Shown here: positions 37,889 to 48,000 of the stretch, piece by piece | Layout: every line of letters begins with the position of its first letter | Numbering within the stretch: the first letter of the stretch is position 1 | Source of the DNA: Gibbsiella quercinecans | Lineage (GTDB): Bacteria > Pseudomonadota > Gammaproteobacteria > Enterobacterales > Enterobacteriaceae | NCBI RefSeq assembly: GCF_002291425.1 | Contig: NZ_CP014136.1 | Location: forward strand, 4,912,925-4,976,924 | Length of the DNA stretch: 64,000 nucleotides | Direction: 5' to 3' | Made by a program: the position numbers and the translations under genes | The notes under the pieces: generated by a model | The model's database searches: none | Told to the model about the DNA's origin: nothing | Seen by the model: the letters and a program-made list of their open reading frames with translations, nothing else

Positions 37889-38416
37889 TCATTCTCCGTC
37901 CTTGACGCTGCGCAGGCCGTTGTTGCCGGCAATGATGTGCGCTTCCAGTTTGTCCGGCGAAAATTGCCAAAATTTATAGAAATTGGTTTGCGTTGGCTCC
38001 GGCAGCGGCAGTGAAAGGCGCCAGGCCTTGCCATCCAGATTCTGGTATTCGGCGATGATGCCGATGTAGCGGGTTTCCAGCGTGCCCTGGCCGTTAAGGG
38101 TTTTGCCCACCTGGCCAGGAGAAAGGAAGAACTGGTCGCTATCAAGCAGGCTGTTGCCAAGAACGCCTTTGGCGTTGCTCTGCAGGCTGAAGAAATCGGC
38201 ATCCATAAACTCTGCGTCGGAGCGCAGCAACAGGACGCGCACCTTAACCGGCGCTGGGCGCTGATCCGCGGCGGTATTCACCAGACGATCGGCATCGAAC
38301 ACCAGACTATAGCGGGCGGGCACGCTCTTGGCGGAAGACATGCAGCCGCTCAATGCCAGCGCGCCCAGCAGCAAAAACAGGCCCCAACACCCAGCGGCGA
38401 TACGGGATTTATTCAT
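37889..38416 (-). CDS. tssJ: T6SS outer-membrane lipoprotein TssJ
   Basis: The 175-residue lipoprotein has a signal peptide ending in the lipobox ALSGC (Cys25). A transthyretin-like mature domain follows with RYSLVFDADRLVN, VLLLRSDAEFMDADFFSLQS and AEYQNLDGKAWRLSLPLP. It sits in the outer membrane and caps TssM. Gene order tssJ-tssK-tssL-tssM is the usual one. Confidence 0.93.
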   Translation of the reverse strand: MNKSRIAAGCWGLFLLLGALALSGCMSSAKSVPARYSLVFDADRLVNTAADQRPAPVKVRVLLLRSDAEFMDADFFSLQSNAKGVLGNSLLDSDQFFLSPGQVGKTLNGQGTLETRYIGIIAEYQNLDGKAWRLSLPLPEPTQTNFYKFWQFSPDKLEAHIIAGNNGLRSVKDGE

Positions 38417-38442
38417 GATGTTCTCGCACTCTCAGAAGAGAA

Positions 38443-38946
38443 TTACTGCATGATCCAGGTGGCGGAAGCGGCGTCTTTACACGCTTGGCTGTTGCCGCCG
38501 ATTTTCACGCAGTCTGGCTTACGGCTCGCAGCGCGGCGCGGCAAGTCTTTACGCAGCGTCGCCTTGTATTGTTTTTCTGGCACGCCGGCGTTGCTCTGCA
38601 CATAGCCTTGCAGTTCGCCGCCGTGGGCGTTGGATATCGCCAGCCAGTGGTTTTGCGCTTCACCCAGCACAAAAAACGGTGCGGCGCTGCCAAGCTGGCT
38701 GATGGGTTCACCGTGGTAATCCGGCTGACTCATTACGCTGGCGGCGTATAGGCTGCGGTATGGTTCGTTGATGGGTTTGAACTGCGTCGGTGCGCTAACG
38801 GCTGCGCGGTGTTGCAGTGTTACGCCATTAACCTCGCTGGTGACCAGCGCGTCGTTGTTAATCACCACCGGCGGGGGTGGCGGCGGTGATGAGCATCCGG
38901 CGAGCAGTAAAGAGACAAACAGTGTCATCGTAATCCGTGTTTTCAC
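38443..38946 (-). CDS. SH3-like T6SS-associated lipoprotein
   Basis: GTG at 38946 is chosen because AGAGGA stands five bases upstream and the product (167 residues) then opens with a clean lipoprotein signal (MTLFVSLLLAGC, Cys18). A poly-proline stretch follows (SPPPPPPVV), then a probable bacterial-SH3 region with YRSLYAASVMSQPDYHG and LGEAQNHWLAISNAHGGEL. The C-terminus has two Cys. It is the first gene of the T6SS operon and lies just before tssJ. An envelope-anchoring accessory role is likely but inferred. Confidence 0.7.
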   Translation of the reverse strand: MKTRITMTLFVSLLLAGCSSPPPPPPVVINNDALVTSEVNGVTLQHRAAVSAPTQFKPINEPYRSLYAASVMSQPDYHGEPISQLGSAAPFFVLGEAQNHWLAISNAHGGELQGYVQSNAGVPEKQYKATLRKDLPRRAASRKPDCVKIGGNSQACKDAASATWIMQ

Positions 38947-39019
38947 AATATCCTCTTTTATATTTTGTTTTCGGCTGAAGCCATTGTTGTGATATTCCCA
39001 CTCCGTTGGGGAAGGGCAC

Positions 39020-39385
39020 TCAGGGGCCTGCGGCACCGGCGGTAGAGCAAGGTTTTTGGCGTGGTGCGCGGGCGATCGACGTGTGGAGATCGCCCACGGC
39101 AGCCGTGGGGTTCCAGGCACGTTTCTGTATAGAAGGCATAAAAAGAGATAGGGGCGGCAAGAGCGCGAGCCGGGGGAATAGAACACCGGGCGTAGCTACG
39201 CCAGTGCGTTTGTGCCGAATGCGTGGGGCGAGGGCGGCAATCACTTGCCGCGCCGACAAATTGTGTGGGCGTAACGTCACCCCCTTGCCGGCCGTGGCCA
39301 ACAGGGGCGCGCCCATGTGCGGGGGCACCGGCCAGCGGAAAAGGCGGGTGCATAAGCTGATGTGCTGTGTCTTATTGGTTTTCAT
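39020..39385 (-). CDS. Doubtful small basic ORF upstream of the T6SS operon
   Basis: From ATG 39385 a 121-residue, Arg/Pro/His-rich product can be read (MKTNKTQHISL, RWPVPPHMGAPL). It has a poor ribosome binding site and overlaps long open frames on both strands, as expected of G+C-rich non-coding DNA. It faintly resembles the small Ash-type ORFs often annotated around phage and satellite sequences, but I cannot support that. From 39386 to 40745 I see only weak short frames, the best being 39755-39979 minus with one membrane helix and no Shine-Dalgarno. The T6SS promoter should lie between 38947 and about 39400. Confidence 0.2.
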   Translation of the reverse strand: MKTNKTQHISLCTRLFRWPVPPHMGAPLLATAGKGVTLRPHNLSARQVIAALAPRIRHKRTGVATPGVLFPRLALLPPLSLFMPSIQKRAWNPTAAVGDLHTSIARAPRQKPCSTAGAAGP

Positions 39386-40745
39386 TCGAATAAGGATTCC
39401 TGTAGATATCTGCAAGCCAGAGTGGCGCTTTGCTCAAAAACAATCCCGTTTTCGGTTTGGATATCATTCCTGTCACTACAGATAAAAATGACCAGTGGCC
39501 ATTAAAAGGCGCTGGACGCAGGCTGCGGGGCTAACCCCTGCAACGGACGCACGGCCTGAATATGCGTGAATAACTTAACAATGAATCATTACTTCCAGAG
39601 ATGGTTGCGTGTGATGCCGGTTTACCTGTCCCTGTTCATATCGCGCAGTTTTATTGCTGTACGCGCTGATTTAATCATTAGTTATGTCGTAGTGTTTTTC
39701 GGCTTAGGCATGGCTACCGCACGAGATTTACGCACGATCCCGAGGGCGTTCATGTCACAAAATGAGAAGTGGCCTTACGTATTCTTTAACAAAACTTACA
39801 CGCTGTAAGGTTGGCAAAAGTCTACTCCAGCCCTCTGCATTTGCAAAATAGGCAAAAAGATCAACGCGTAACTCTGGTTTTTGACGAAGTAATTCTATTT
39901 TTTGTAGATAAAACATGTAAATAGCTGTTATCGTAAAAACGATAAAAATAATTGGTAAATTGGTAATACCAATTTTCATGGGTATGTAAAGAAAGGTAAG
40001 TTGCTTAAATGAATGCTATTTTTCAACTTGAAATAAGTGGTTGGCGATTCTTTACACATACCAGGGTGAAAAGTAAGTAAGTGTTAATATATTCAAACAA
40101 TAAATATAAAATCGGATGATTCTCATCGCCAGTGGTGGCTAATCAAACAGTGAATTGGATAAAAAATAAACAAGCGGAGGTTAACGAATCCGCCTAGTGA
40201 TTTTTTTTATAGCTAAAAATTTTTTATGTTTTTGCTGTGGGGGGCAGGCTACCTGGCCATGCGGCCAGTTTTTTTACTGCCTGAAGAATTATCTGTGGCA
40301 AAAAATGAGCGGCAAAAACGGGCACCGCCGGGTAGGCTTGGCTTAACGCCGCGCGTTACTGGTTGGGCGAACAGGTGGGGGCTTGGTTGTACTGGATTTG
40401 CGCGCAAAATAGCATGATTAGTGAGAGAGGATCCGCGGTGCTGCCGGGGTTATTTGATGATGGCTATTTTGATAAGAACATAATGAAAACCACACGCAAT
40501 GGAATTGCACGTATTCATAATCTTCGTTATTAAAAAGAAAATGCCGTTTAATAAATAATGCGAGTTAGGGCCAAAAACGTTGTCGTTTTCGCCAATGCTA
40601 AAGCGTGGGCTTTTTATCAAGCGTATAAAGCGGCAAACGCAGGAAAGCTCGCCAGGAAAGCATTAGCCTGCCAATGGCCCGCGGTGGGGCCGTGCAACAC
40701 AGGTAACCTGGCGTATCTGAGTATAAAGACGTGGTGATAAAAGAA

Positions 40746-40961
40746 TTAAAGCACCTGCGCCCACAGTGTTTTAGGCACTTTCCCTAAATCGAACAGTTTA
40801 CCGGCCACCAGCTCGGCGCGCCGATGATCGGCTGCGCGGTACATGTTGCTCATTTCCCCATCGTTATCAATTGAATAGTTCAACTTGTCATAGACCTTTT
40901 CCAGGCTGTCCAGGTTGGAGCATTTACGGAAGGTCATCAGGTAATCTAAGGTACTTGTCAT
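40746..40961 (-). CDS. Hha/YmoA-family nucleoid modulator
   Basis: The 71-residue protein aligns with Hha along its whole length: [20 protein letters not shown], then [19 protein letters not shown] and a terminal K..W motif. The AADHR.AEL signature is diagnostic. Hha proteins pair with H-NS and tune silencing of A+T-rich and horizontally acquired genes. The protein diverges enough from the core Hha to be an accessory paralogue. It stands alone between the T6SS operon and dcyD, so a local role in T6SS silencing is plausible but unproven. Confidence 0.82.
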   Translation of the reverse strand: MTSTLDYLMTFRKCSNLDSLEKVYDKLNYSIDNDGEMSNMYRAADHRRAELVAGKLFDLGKVPKTLWAQVL

Positions 40962-41076
40962 GGTCGTAATAAAACCTGCTAGTAGTCACCGTATGGAAAA
41001 CATCCGTTGCTCACAGCACCTGGCCGGGCGACAGACGCACGATAGGGTAGAAATTTAAAAAACACACCGAATAAAA

Positions 41077-41209
41077 ATACCCGAAATAATTCGCCTTGCC
41101 GGCAAAAAAAGCCAACGATGTTTGCGCTGGCCCCGTTAAAGGCCAGGCGCTGGGATGAACTGCATAAAACACAGCCAACACAGCTGAAGCTTGAAGTATG
41201 ACGGGTATA
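41077..41209. mobile_element. 133-bp non-coding inverted-repeat (MITE-like) element
   Basis: The left end TACCCGAAATAATTCG (41078-41093) is an imperfect inverted copy of the right end CTTGAAGTATGACGGGTATA (41190-41209). CAGCCAACACAGCTG precedes the right end. From memory this matches a palindromic repeat common in Yersiniaceae genomes. It encodes nothing, and the short open frames across 40979-41244 are by-products of it. Shortened relatives occur at 42572-42633 and 53615-53673. Confidence 0.7.
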
Positions 41210-41580
41210 AACGTAATTGGGCAAAATGGACCGTTAAACATCATGGTTCTGTTAAATGATAATCTGCAAAAACATTATCGGCAATATTCTGCCCTGGTAA
41301 AATAACGAATTACGTCATGGCTTAAAAGGTTATTGTCCTTCGGCAATACATTGTAATTGTTGCAGTATGTGAAGGAGGGGCTGCGGCGCACGCCGCGAAT
41401 TGCACTCCCGCTGGCGGTTAGCGCGTTTTGTGCCGGCGCAGCTGCGCTTCATGCTCATAGTGTGATGCAGAGCATGGGCATATAAGTGGCCCGCGCCGCC
41501 TGGAATAAACAGTGATTATTGAGCCTACATCTGCTAAATATAGCCTTTCGATCTTGATGCCTTAACCCCAGGGGGAAGTT

Positions 41581-42567
41581 GTGAATCTGCAACAGCAACT
41601 GGCGCAGTTTCCGCGCCTGGATCTTGTTGGTTCCGCGACGCCGCTCGAAAAACTGCCTCGCCTTTCTGACTATCTTGGCCGTGAAATTTACATCAAACGT
41701 GACGACGTCACGCCCATCGCCATGGGCGGCAACAAGCTGAGAAAGCTGGAGTATCTGGCCGCTGACGCGCTGAGACAAGGGGCCGATACCTTGGTTACCG
41801 CCGGCGCCATTCAATCCAACCACGTGCGCCAAACCGCGGCCGTGGCCGCCAGGCTCGGCCTGCACTGCGTTGCGCTGCTGGAAAACCCGATTGATACCAC
41901 GGCGGAAAATTACCTCACTAACGGCAACCGGCTGCTACTGGAACTGTTCAATACCGAAGTCGTTATGTGCGATGCGCTGCATGATCCGCAGGCGCAGCTG
42001 GCCGATCTGGGCACGCGCCTGGAAGCGCAAGGGTTCCGCCCCTATATTGTGCCGGTGGGGGGCTCAAACGCGCTGGGGGCGCTGGGCTACGTGCAGTGCG
42101 CGCTGGAAATCGCCGAGCAGGCGCGAGATGTGCAGTTCGCCGCCGTCGTGGTGGCTTCCGGCAGTGCCGGCACCCATGCCGGGCTGGCCGTTGGCCTGCA
42201 ACAGCTATTGCCCGGCACGGAGTTGGTCGGGGTGACCGTTTCCCGCAAGGTGATCGATCAGTTGCCGAAGGTTGAGCAATTGCAGAAGGCGCTGGCCTGC
42301 TCGCTGGCGAGCGACGCCTTAGCGCCTATTACCCTCTGGGATGATTATTTCGCGCCGCAATACGGTATGCCGAATGAAGAAGGGATGTCGGCGGTGCGTC
42401 TGCTGGCCCAACTGGAGGGCGTTTTGCTGGATCCGGTTTATACCGGCAAAGCGATGGCCGGGTTAATTGACGGCATCGCCCAGCAACGTTTTCGTGATGA
42501 TGGCCCGATTCTGTTCGTGCATACCGGTGGGGCGCCGGCCCTGTTTGCCTATCATCCCGCGGTATAG
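41581..42567 (+). CDS. dcyD: D-cysteine desulfhydrase
   Basis: The 328-residue PLP enzyme breaks D-cysteine into pyruvate, ammonia and sulfide. It matches enteric DcyD throughout: [24 protein letters not shown] split over residues 33-56, with Lys52 of NKLRK as the probable Schiff-base lysine, then [31 protein letters not shown] and [17 protein letters not shown]. The start is GTG with AGGGGGAAG upstream. It heads the dcyD-tcyJLN cluster, the same order as in E. coli, where cystine import feeds cysteine metabolism. Confidence 0.96.
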   Translation: MNLQQQLAQFPRLDLVGSATPLEKLPRLSDYLGREIYIKRDDVTPIAMGGNKLRKLEYLAADALRQGADTLVTAGAIQSNHVRQTAAVAARLGLHCVALLENPIDTTAENYLTNGNRLLLELFNTEVVMCDALHDPQAQLADLGTRLEAQGFRPYIVPVGGSNALGALGYVQCALEIAEQARDVQFAAVVVASGSAGTHAGLAVGLQQLLPGTELVGVTVSRKVIDQLPKVEQLQKALACSLASDALAPITLWDDYFAPQYGMPNEEGMSAVRLLAQLEGVLLDPVYTGKAMAGLIDGIAQQRFRDDGPILFVHTGGAPALFAYHPAV

Positions 42568-42571
42568 CGGC

Positions 42572-42633
42572 TATCCCCGTTATACTTCAGGTTGGCGGGG
42601 CGTTTTGTCTTGCTAACCATTACCTTGGGTATA
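42572..42633 (+). terminator. 62-bp shrunken inverted-repeat element acting as dcyD terminator
   Basis: Outer ends TATCCCCGTTATACTTCAGG and (inverted) TATACCCAAGG mark a short relative of the 41077-41209 element. CCCCGTTA pairs with TGGCGGGG (two G-U pairs), followed by CGTTTTGTCTT, so the left end forms a terminator-like hairpin five bases after the dcyD stop. Confidence 0.55.
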
Positions 42634-42734
42634 TTCCATTTAGCCGCGCATTTATGAGTTTATATTCCATCAAGCACGCGGCAATGTGGGTAATCTACCG
42701 ATCGCAAATCAAAAAAACTGCATACGGGGTATTT

Positions 42735-43535
42735 ATGGTCTTTTCAAATGTTCGTCGTCAACTGCTGATGGGGGTGATGGCGGTGGCTCTGGTCGCCGGC
42801 CTGCCGCTGAAAACCCATGCCGCAGAGAATTTACTCGACAAGATTAAACAACGCGGCACGCTGATTGTCGGCCTGGAGGGCACTTACCCGCCGTTCAGCT
42901 TTCAGGGCGAAGATGGCAAGCTCACCGGCTTCGAAGTGGACTTTGCCGATGCGTTAGCCCAGCATCTGGGGGTTAAAGCCAAGCTGACCCCCACCAAGTG
43001 GGACGGCATGTTGGCCTCGCTGGAATCCAAACGCATTGACGTGGTGATAAACCAGGTGACGATCTCCGATGAGCGTAAAAAGAAATACGATTTCTCCACC
43101 CCGTATACCGTTTCCGGTATTCAGGCGCTGGTGAAAAAGGGCAATGTGGGCGAGATCGCCAAGCCGGACGATCTGAAAGGCAAAAAGGTGGGCGTGGGCC
43201 TGGGCACCAACTACGAACAGTGGCTGCGTGAAAACGTGCAGGGCGTGGATGTGCGCACCTATGATGATGATCCTACCAAATATCAGGATCTGCGCGTGGG
43301 CCGCATCGACGCCATTTTGGTTGACCGCCTGGCGGCGCTGGATCTGGTGAAGAAAACCGGCGATACGCTGGCGGTTGCCGGCCCGGCGTTTTCGCGCCAG
43401 GAAGCGGGCGTGGCGGTGCGCAAAAACAACCCGGATCTGTTGAATGCCATTAATCAGGCGATTGCCGCGATGCGGGCCGACGGTAGCCTGGCGAAAATCT
43501 CCGAGAAATGGTTTGGCGCGGACGTAACGCAATAA
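42735..43535 (+). CDS. tcyJ: Cystine ABC transporter substrate-binding protein
   Basis: The start at 42735 gives 266 residues and matches the known FliY/TcyJ N-terminus; earlier in-frame ATGs would add an unrelated 27 residues. The signal peptide ends KTHAAEN. The class-3 solute-binding fold shows GTLIVGLEGTYPPFSFQGE, VINQVTISDERKKKYDFSTP, GVGLGTNYEQWL and DDPTKYQDLRVGRIDAILVD. It delivers cystine and similar disulfides from the periplasm to TcyL/TcyN. Its stop overlaps the tcyL start by one base. Confidence 0.97.
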   Translation: MVFSNVRRQLLMGVMAVALVAGLPLKTHAAENLLDKIKQRGTLIVGLEGTYPPFSFQGEDGKLTGFEVDFADALAQHLGVKAKLTPTKWDGMLASLESKRIDVVINQVTISDERKKKYDFSTPYTVSGIQALVKKGNVGEIAKPDDLKGKKVGVGLGTNYEQWLRENVQGVDVRTYDDDPTKYQDLRVGRIDAILVDRLAALDLVKKTGDTLAVAGPAFSRQEAGVAVRKNNPDLLNAINQAIAAMRADGSLAKISEKWFGADVTQ

Positions 43536-44197
43536 TGCACGAGAGTATCCAACTGGCGCTGGATTCAGCGCCGTTTTTATTGAAAGGGGCGCTGCTGACC
43601 CTCCAGCTTAGCCTGGGGGGCATGGCATTGGGCCTGGCGCTCGGCTTTCTGCTGGCGCTGATGCGTCTTTCGCGTTTCTGGCCGTTGGCCTGGCTGGCAC
43701 GGTTTTATGTCTCCTTATTCCGTGGCACGCCGCTGATCGCCCAACTGTTCATGATCTACTATGGCCTGCCACAGTTCGGGATCGAACTGGATCCTTTCCC
43801 GGCGGCGCTGATTGGGCTTTCGCTGAATACTGCGGCCTATACCTCGGAAACCCTGCGCGCGGCGATCTCCTCTATTGATAAAGGGCAGTGGGAAGCCGCC
43901 GCCAGCATCGGTATGAGCGGCTGGCAGACCCTGCGGCGGGTGATCCTGCCGCAGGCAGCGCGTACGGCATTACCGCCGCTGGGCAACAGCTTTATCGGCC
44001 TGGTGAAGGACACGTCGCTGGCGGCGACCATTCAGGTGCCTGAGCTGTTCCGTCAGGCGCAGTTGATCACGTCGCGCACGCTGGAGGTGTTTACGATGTA
44101 TCTGGCCGCCTCACTGATTTATTGGGTGATGGCGACGCTGCTTTCCGCCTTGCAAAACCGTCTGGAAGCGCAGGTTAACCGCCAGGAGAACGCGTAA
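43535..44197 (+). CDS. tcyL: Cystine ABC transporter permease
   Basis: The start at 43535 overlaps the tcyJ stop (TAATG) and gives 220 residues opening MHESIQLALDSAPFLLKGA, as in enteric TcyL (YecS). Membrane helices and the EAA loop (EAAASIGMSGWQTLRRVILP) are clear. FRGTPLIAQLFMIYYGLPQF is the polar amino-acid permease signature. It dimerises and pairs with TcyN. Confidence 0.96.
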   Translation: MHESIQLALDSAPFLLKGALLTLQLSLGGMALGLALGFLLALMRLSRFWPLAWLARFYVSLFRGTPLIAQLFMIYYGLPQFGIELDPFPAALIGLSLNTAAYTSETLRAAISSIDKGQWEAAASIGMSGWQTLRRVILPQAARTALPPLGNSFIGLVKDTSLAATIQVPELFRQAQLITSRTLEVFTMYLAASLIYWVMATLLSALQNRLEAQVNRQENA

Positions 44198-44199
44198 CG

Positions 44200-44952
44200 A
44201 TGAGCGCCATTGACGTTAAGAAACTGGTTAAGCATTTTAATGGTCAGCCGGTGCTGCACGGTATCGATCTGGCGATTAACGCGGGCGAAGTGGTGGCGAT
44301 TATCGGCCCCAGCGGCTCGGGAAAAACCACACTGCTGCGTTGCATCAACCTGTTGGAGGTGCCGGATTCCGGCATCATCACGGTGGGCGATATCCGCATT
44401 GACAGCGCCAGGCCGCTTAGCCGGCAAAAGGCGCAGGTGCGCGCGCTGCGCCAGGAGGTGGGGTTTGTGTTCCAGAACTTCAATTTGTTCCCGCACCGCA
44501 CGGTATTGGAAAATATTATCGAAGGGCCGGTGATTGTGAAAGGCGAAGCCAAAGCCAGCGCCGAGCAACGCGCGCGGGTGCTGTTGGCCAAGGTGGGACT
44601 GAGCGGCAAAGAGCACGCCTACCCGAAACGCCTTTCCGGCGGGCAGCAGCAACGGGTGGCGATAGCCCGTGCGTTGGCCATGCAGCCGGAAGCGATCTTG
44701 TTTGATGAGCCGACCTCGGCGCTTGATCCGGAGCTGGTGGGGGAAGTGCTGAGCACTATTCGTGCGTTGGCGCAGGAGAAACGCACCATGGCGATCGTGA
44801 CCCATGAAATGAGCTTTGCCCGCGACGTTGCCGACCGCGCGATTTTTATGGATCAGGGGCAGATTGTGGAGCAGGGGCCGGCCAAGGAGCTGTTTAGTCA
44901 TCCGCAGCACCCGCGGACACGGCAGTTTCTTGATAAGTTTCTGAATCGTTGA
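44200..44952 (+). CDS. tcyN: Cystine ABC transporter ATP-binding protein
   Basis: The 250-residue ATPase has Walker A GPSGSGKTT (about 37-45), the Q-loop VFQNFNLFPHRTVLENI, signature LSGGQQQRVAIARALAM, Walker B ILFDEPTSALDPEL and the switch His in VTHEM. It begins two bases after the tcyL stop. It drives cystine uptake and may serve more than one permease, as in E. coli. The operon ends at the palindromic repeats that follow. Confidence 0.97.
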   Translation: MSAIDVKKLVKHFNGQPVLHGIDLAINAGEVVAIIGPSGSGKTTLLRCINLLEVPDSGIITVGDIRIDSARPLSRQKAQVRALRQEVGFVFQNFNLFPHRTVLENIIEGPVIVKGEAKASAEQRARVLLAKVGLSGKEHAYPKRLSGGQQQRVAIARALAMQPEAILFDEPTSALDPELVGEVLSTIRALAQEKRTMAIVTHEMSFARDVADRAIFMDQGQIVEQGPAKELFSHPQHPRTRQFLDKFLNR

Positions 44953-44954
44953 GC

Positions 44955-45047
44955 GGCCCTCACCCTAGCCCTCTCCCAGAGGGAGAGGGGATTGGTTGGT
45001 GCGAGTGATGGCCCTCACCCTAGCCCTCTCCCAGAGGGAGAGGGGAC
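44955..45047. repeat. Tandem pair of 38-bp palindromic (REP-like) units
   Basis: Two copies of GGCCCTCACCCTAG followed by CCCTCTCCCAGAGGGAGAGG (44955-44992 and 45010-45047) are separated by 17 bases. Each contains the stem CCCTCTCCC/GGGAGAGGG. They sit between convergent tcyN and putA, where they can stop or stabilise transcripts from both sides. Similar units are widespread in gammaproteobacteria. Confidence 0.88.
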
Positions 45048-45056
45048 TGTTTGGGG

Positions 45057-48000
45057 TTAGCCGATGGTCATCAGGCTGGCATTGCCGCCGGCGGCGGCGG
45101 TGTTGACGCTGAGCGAGCGCTCGAGCCACAGGCGTTCCAACTGGATGTTGGTTTCGCCGCGGGCGAACCCTTGCACGGTAACGATAGCGCCACGGCGTTC
45201 GGCGATCTGCTCGCACAGAGTGCGGAGCTGATCGGCATCCCCATGGTGGATGACGGCATCAAACGCCCACTGTTCATCGCTTTGCCATTCCTTGCTGAAA
45301 TCAATACGCGCTTGCACCTCGGCCGGTAGGCGGCGGTATAGCGTGCGTTGCAGTTCAGCTTCCGGCCACAGCGCCCGGTTGCCGGCGGCCAGCACGGCGG
45401 CCAACTGGGCCAGAGCATCGCCTTCTTCATCCGCCAGGCACAGCACGCGTTCACGCGGCTGCAGAGTATAGGTGTTGCGCTCACCGGTAGGGCCGGGCAA
45501 CGGGCGCACGCTGCCGCTTTGGCTCAACTCGGCGTAACGCTGCGCCAGGGGAACCAGCGTGGCTAACTTCGCGGCTTTGGCCCACTGAACTAACGCCTGG
45601 TGCGCCGCCAGCCATGGGGCCTGCGCCGGGGTTGTCACCGGTTGATCCGCATCCTGGCGATTCAGGGTGCGCAGCACGGCATCGTCCGGGCGGTTGGCCA
45701 ACAGGCGGTACAGGTACAGCGGCCCGCCAGCCTTTGGCCCGGTGCCGGATAGCCCTTCGCCGCCAAAGGGTTGCACGCCGACCACGGCGCCGACCATATT
45801 GCGGTTAACGTACTGGTTGCCGACCTTGGCGCGTTCAGTGACGCGGGCGATGGTTTCATCAATGCGGGTATGGATACCCAGCGTTAGGCCATAGCCCGCC
45901 GCATTGATCTCCTCGATCAGCGTGGCCAGGTTTTCGCGTTGGAAACGCACCACGTGCAGCACCGGGCCGAAGATTTCTTTTTGCAATTCGCCGAAACTGT
46001 CCAATTCAATCAGCGTCGGCTTCACAAAGGTGCCGCGCGCCCATTCGCTTTCCTCCTGCGCATTGCCGCGCGCCGCCTGGTATACGCTGCGCCCTTTGGC
46101 ACGCATGGCCTGGATATGGTTTTCGATGTTGGCCTTGGCTTCGGCGTCGATCACCGGGCCGATATCGGTTGATAAGCGTTCCGGGTTGCCCATGCGGCAC
46201 TCGGCCATGGCACCGCGCAGCATTTTCAGGGTGTGCTCCGCGACGTCTTCCTGAATGCACAGCACCCGCAGTGCAGAACAGCGCTGGCCGGCGCTATCGA
46301 AGGCGGAGGCGACGACATCCGTCACCACCTGTTCGGTAAGTGCCGAGGAGTCGACGATCATCGCATTCAGGCCGCCGGTTTCAGCAATCAGCGGCGTTGG
46401 TCGGCCCTGTGGATCCAGGTTGGCGGCGATGCTGCGTTGCAGAATACCGGCCACTTCGGTGGAACCGGTGAACATTACGCCGCGGGTGCGCGGATCGCTA
46501 ACCAGTGCAGCGCCCACGCTGTCGCCCTGGCCGGGCAACAGTTGCAAGACGCCCGGCGGAATACCGGCGGCCAGCAGAATCGCCACGGCCTGTGCGGCCA
46601 CCAGCGGCGTTTGTTCCGCCGGTTTAGCCAGCACGCTGTTGCCCGCCGCCAATGCCGCGGCCACCTGGCCGGTGAAAATTGCCAGCGGGAAATTCCATGG
46701 GCTGATGCAGACTACCGGCCCCAATGGGCGATGGCTGTCATTGGCAAAGTCGTGGCGCACCTGGGCGGCGTAGTAACGCAGGAAATCGACGGCCTCGCGC
46801 ACTTCGGCAATCGCATTGGCAAAGGTTTTGCCCGCTTCCCGCACCAGGATGCCGAGCAGGCTTTGCAACTGTGCTTCCATCAGTTCAGCCGCACGTTCCA
46901 GCACGGCGGCGCGCTCGTCCGGCGGTGTGGCAAACCAGATCGGGCCGGCGGCGTTGGCGGCATCCAGCGCACGGTTGACTTCCTCACGGCTGGCCTCACG
47001 CACATAGCCGACGATATCGCCAGGCTCCGCCGGGTTAACCACCGGTTGCTCAACGCCGAGATCCAACGCTGCATTAATGATGGGGGCTGCGTGCCAGGGT
47101 TGGGTTGCGCTGGTGAGCAGGGCGCTGGAAAGCGATGCCAGCCGGTGTTCATTCGATAAATCGAGCCCGCTGGAATTGATGCGTTGTTTACCATACAGCG
47201 CGCGCGGCAAGGGGATTTTCGGGTGCGGCAGGCCAACCTGGCCTTCGCTGGCCGCCAGCGCTTCAACCGCCTGCACCGGATCCGCCACCAGTTCATCAAG
47301 CGGCAGGCTGCTGTCGGCGATGCGGTTAACGAACGACGTATTGGCGCCGTTTTCCAACAGGCGGCGCACCAGATAGGCCAGCAGGGTTTCGTGGGTGCCG
47401 ACCGGCGCATAAATGCGGCACGGCCGGTTGAGCTTGCCGTCGGCCACTTTGCCCACTACCTGTTCGTACAGCGGTTCGCCCATGCCGTGCAGGCACTGGA
47501 ACTCATACTGGCCCGGGTAGTAGTTATTGCCGGCCAGATGGTAGATGGCGCTGAGGGTATGGGCGTTATGGGTGGCAAACTGCGGGTAGATCAGGTTCGG
47601 CACCGCCAGCAGTTTGCGCGCGCAGGCCAGGTAGGAAACGTCGGTATACACCTTGCGGGTATACACCGGGTAGCCTTCCAGGCCGTCAATCTGTGCACGC
47701 TTGATTTCGCTATCCCAGTAGGCGCCCTTGACCAGGCGGATCATCAGGCGCCGGCGGCTGCGGGTGGCCATATCAATCAGCGCATCAATCACCAACGGGC
47801 AGCGCTTCTGGTAGGCCTGAATCACAAAGCCGATGCCGTTCCAGCCGGCCAGCTGTGGCTCAAAGCAGAGTTTTTCCAGCAGATCGAGCGAGAGCTCCAG
47901 GCGATCAGCCTCTTCGGCGTCAATATTGATGCCGATATCATACTGGCGCGCCATCAGGGTGAGCGCCAGCAGGCGTGGATAGAGTTCTTCCATCACGCGC

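Noticed and set aside
40979-41244. Two overlapping minus-strand frames of 77-81 codons
   Set aside because: They lie across the 133-bp inverted-repeat element and have no supporting start.
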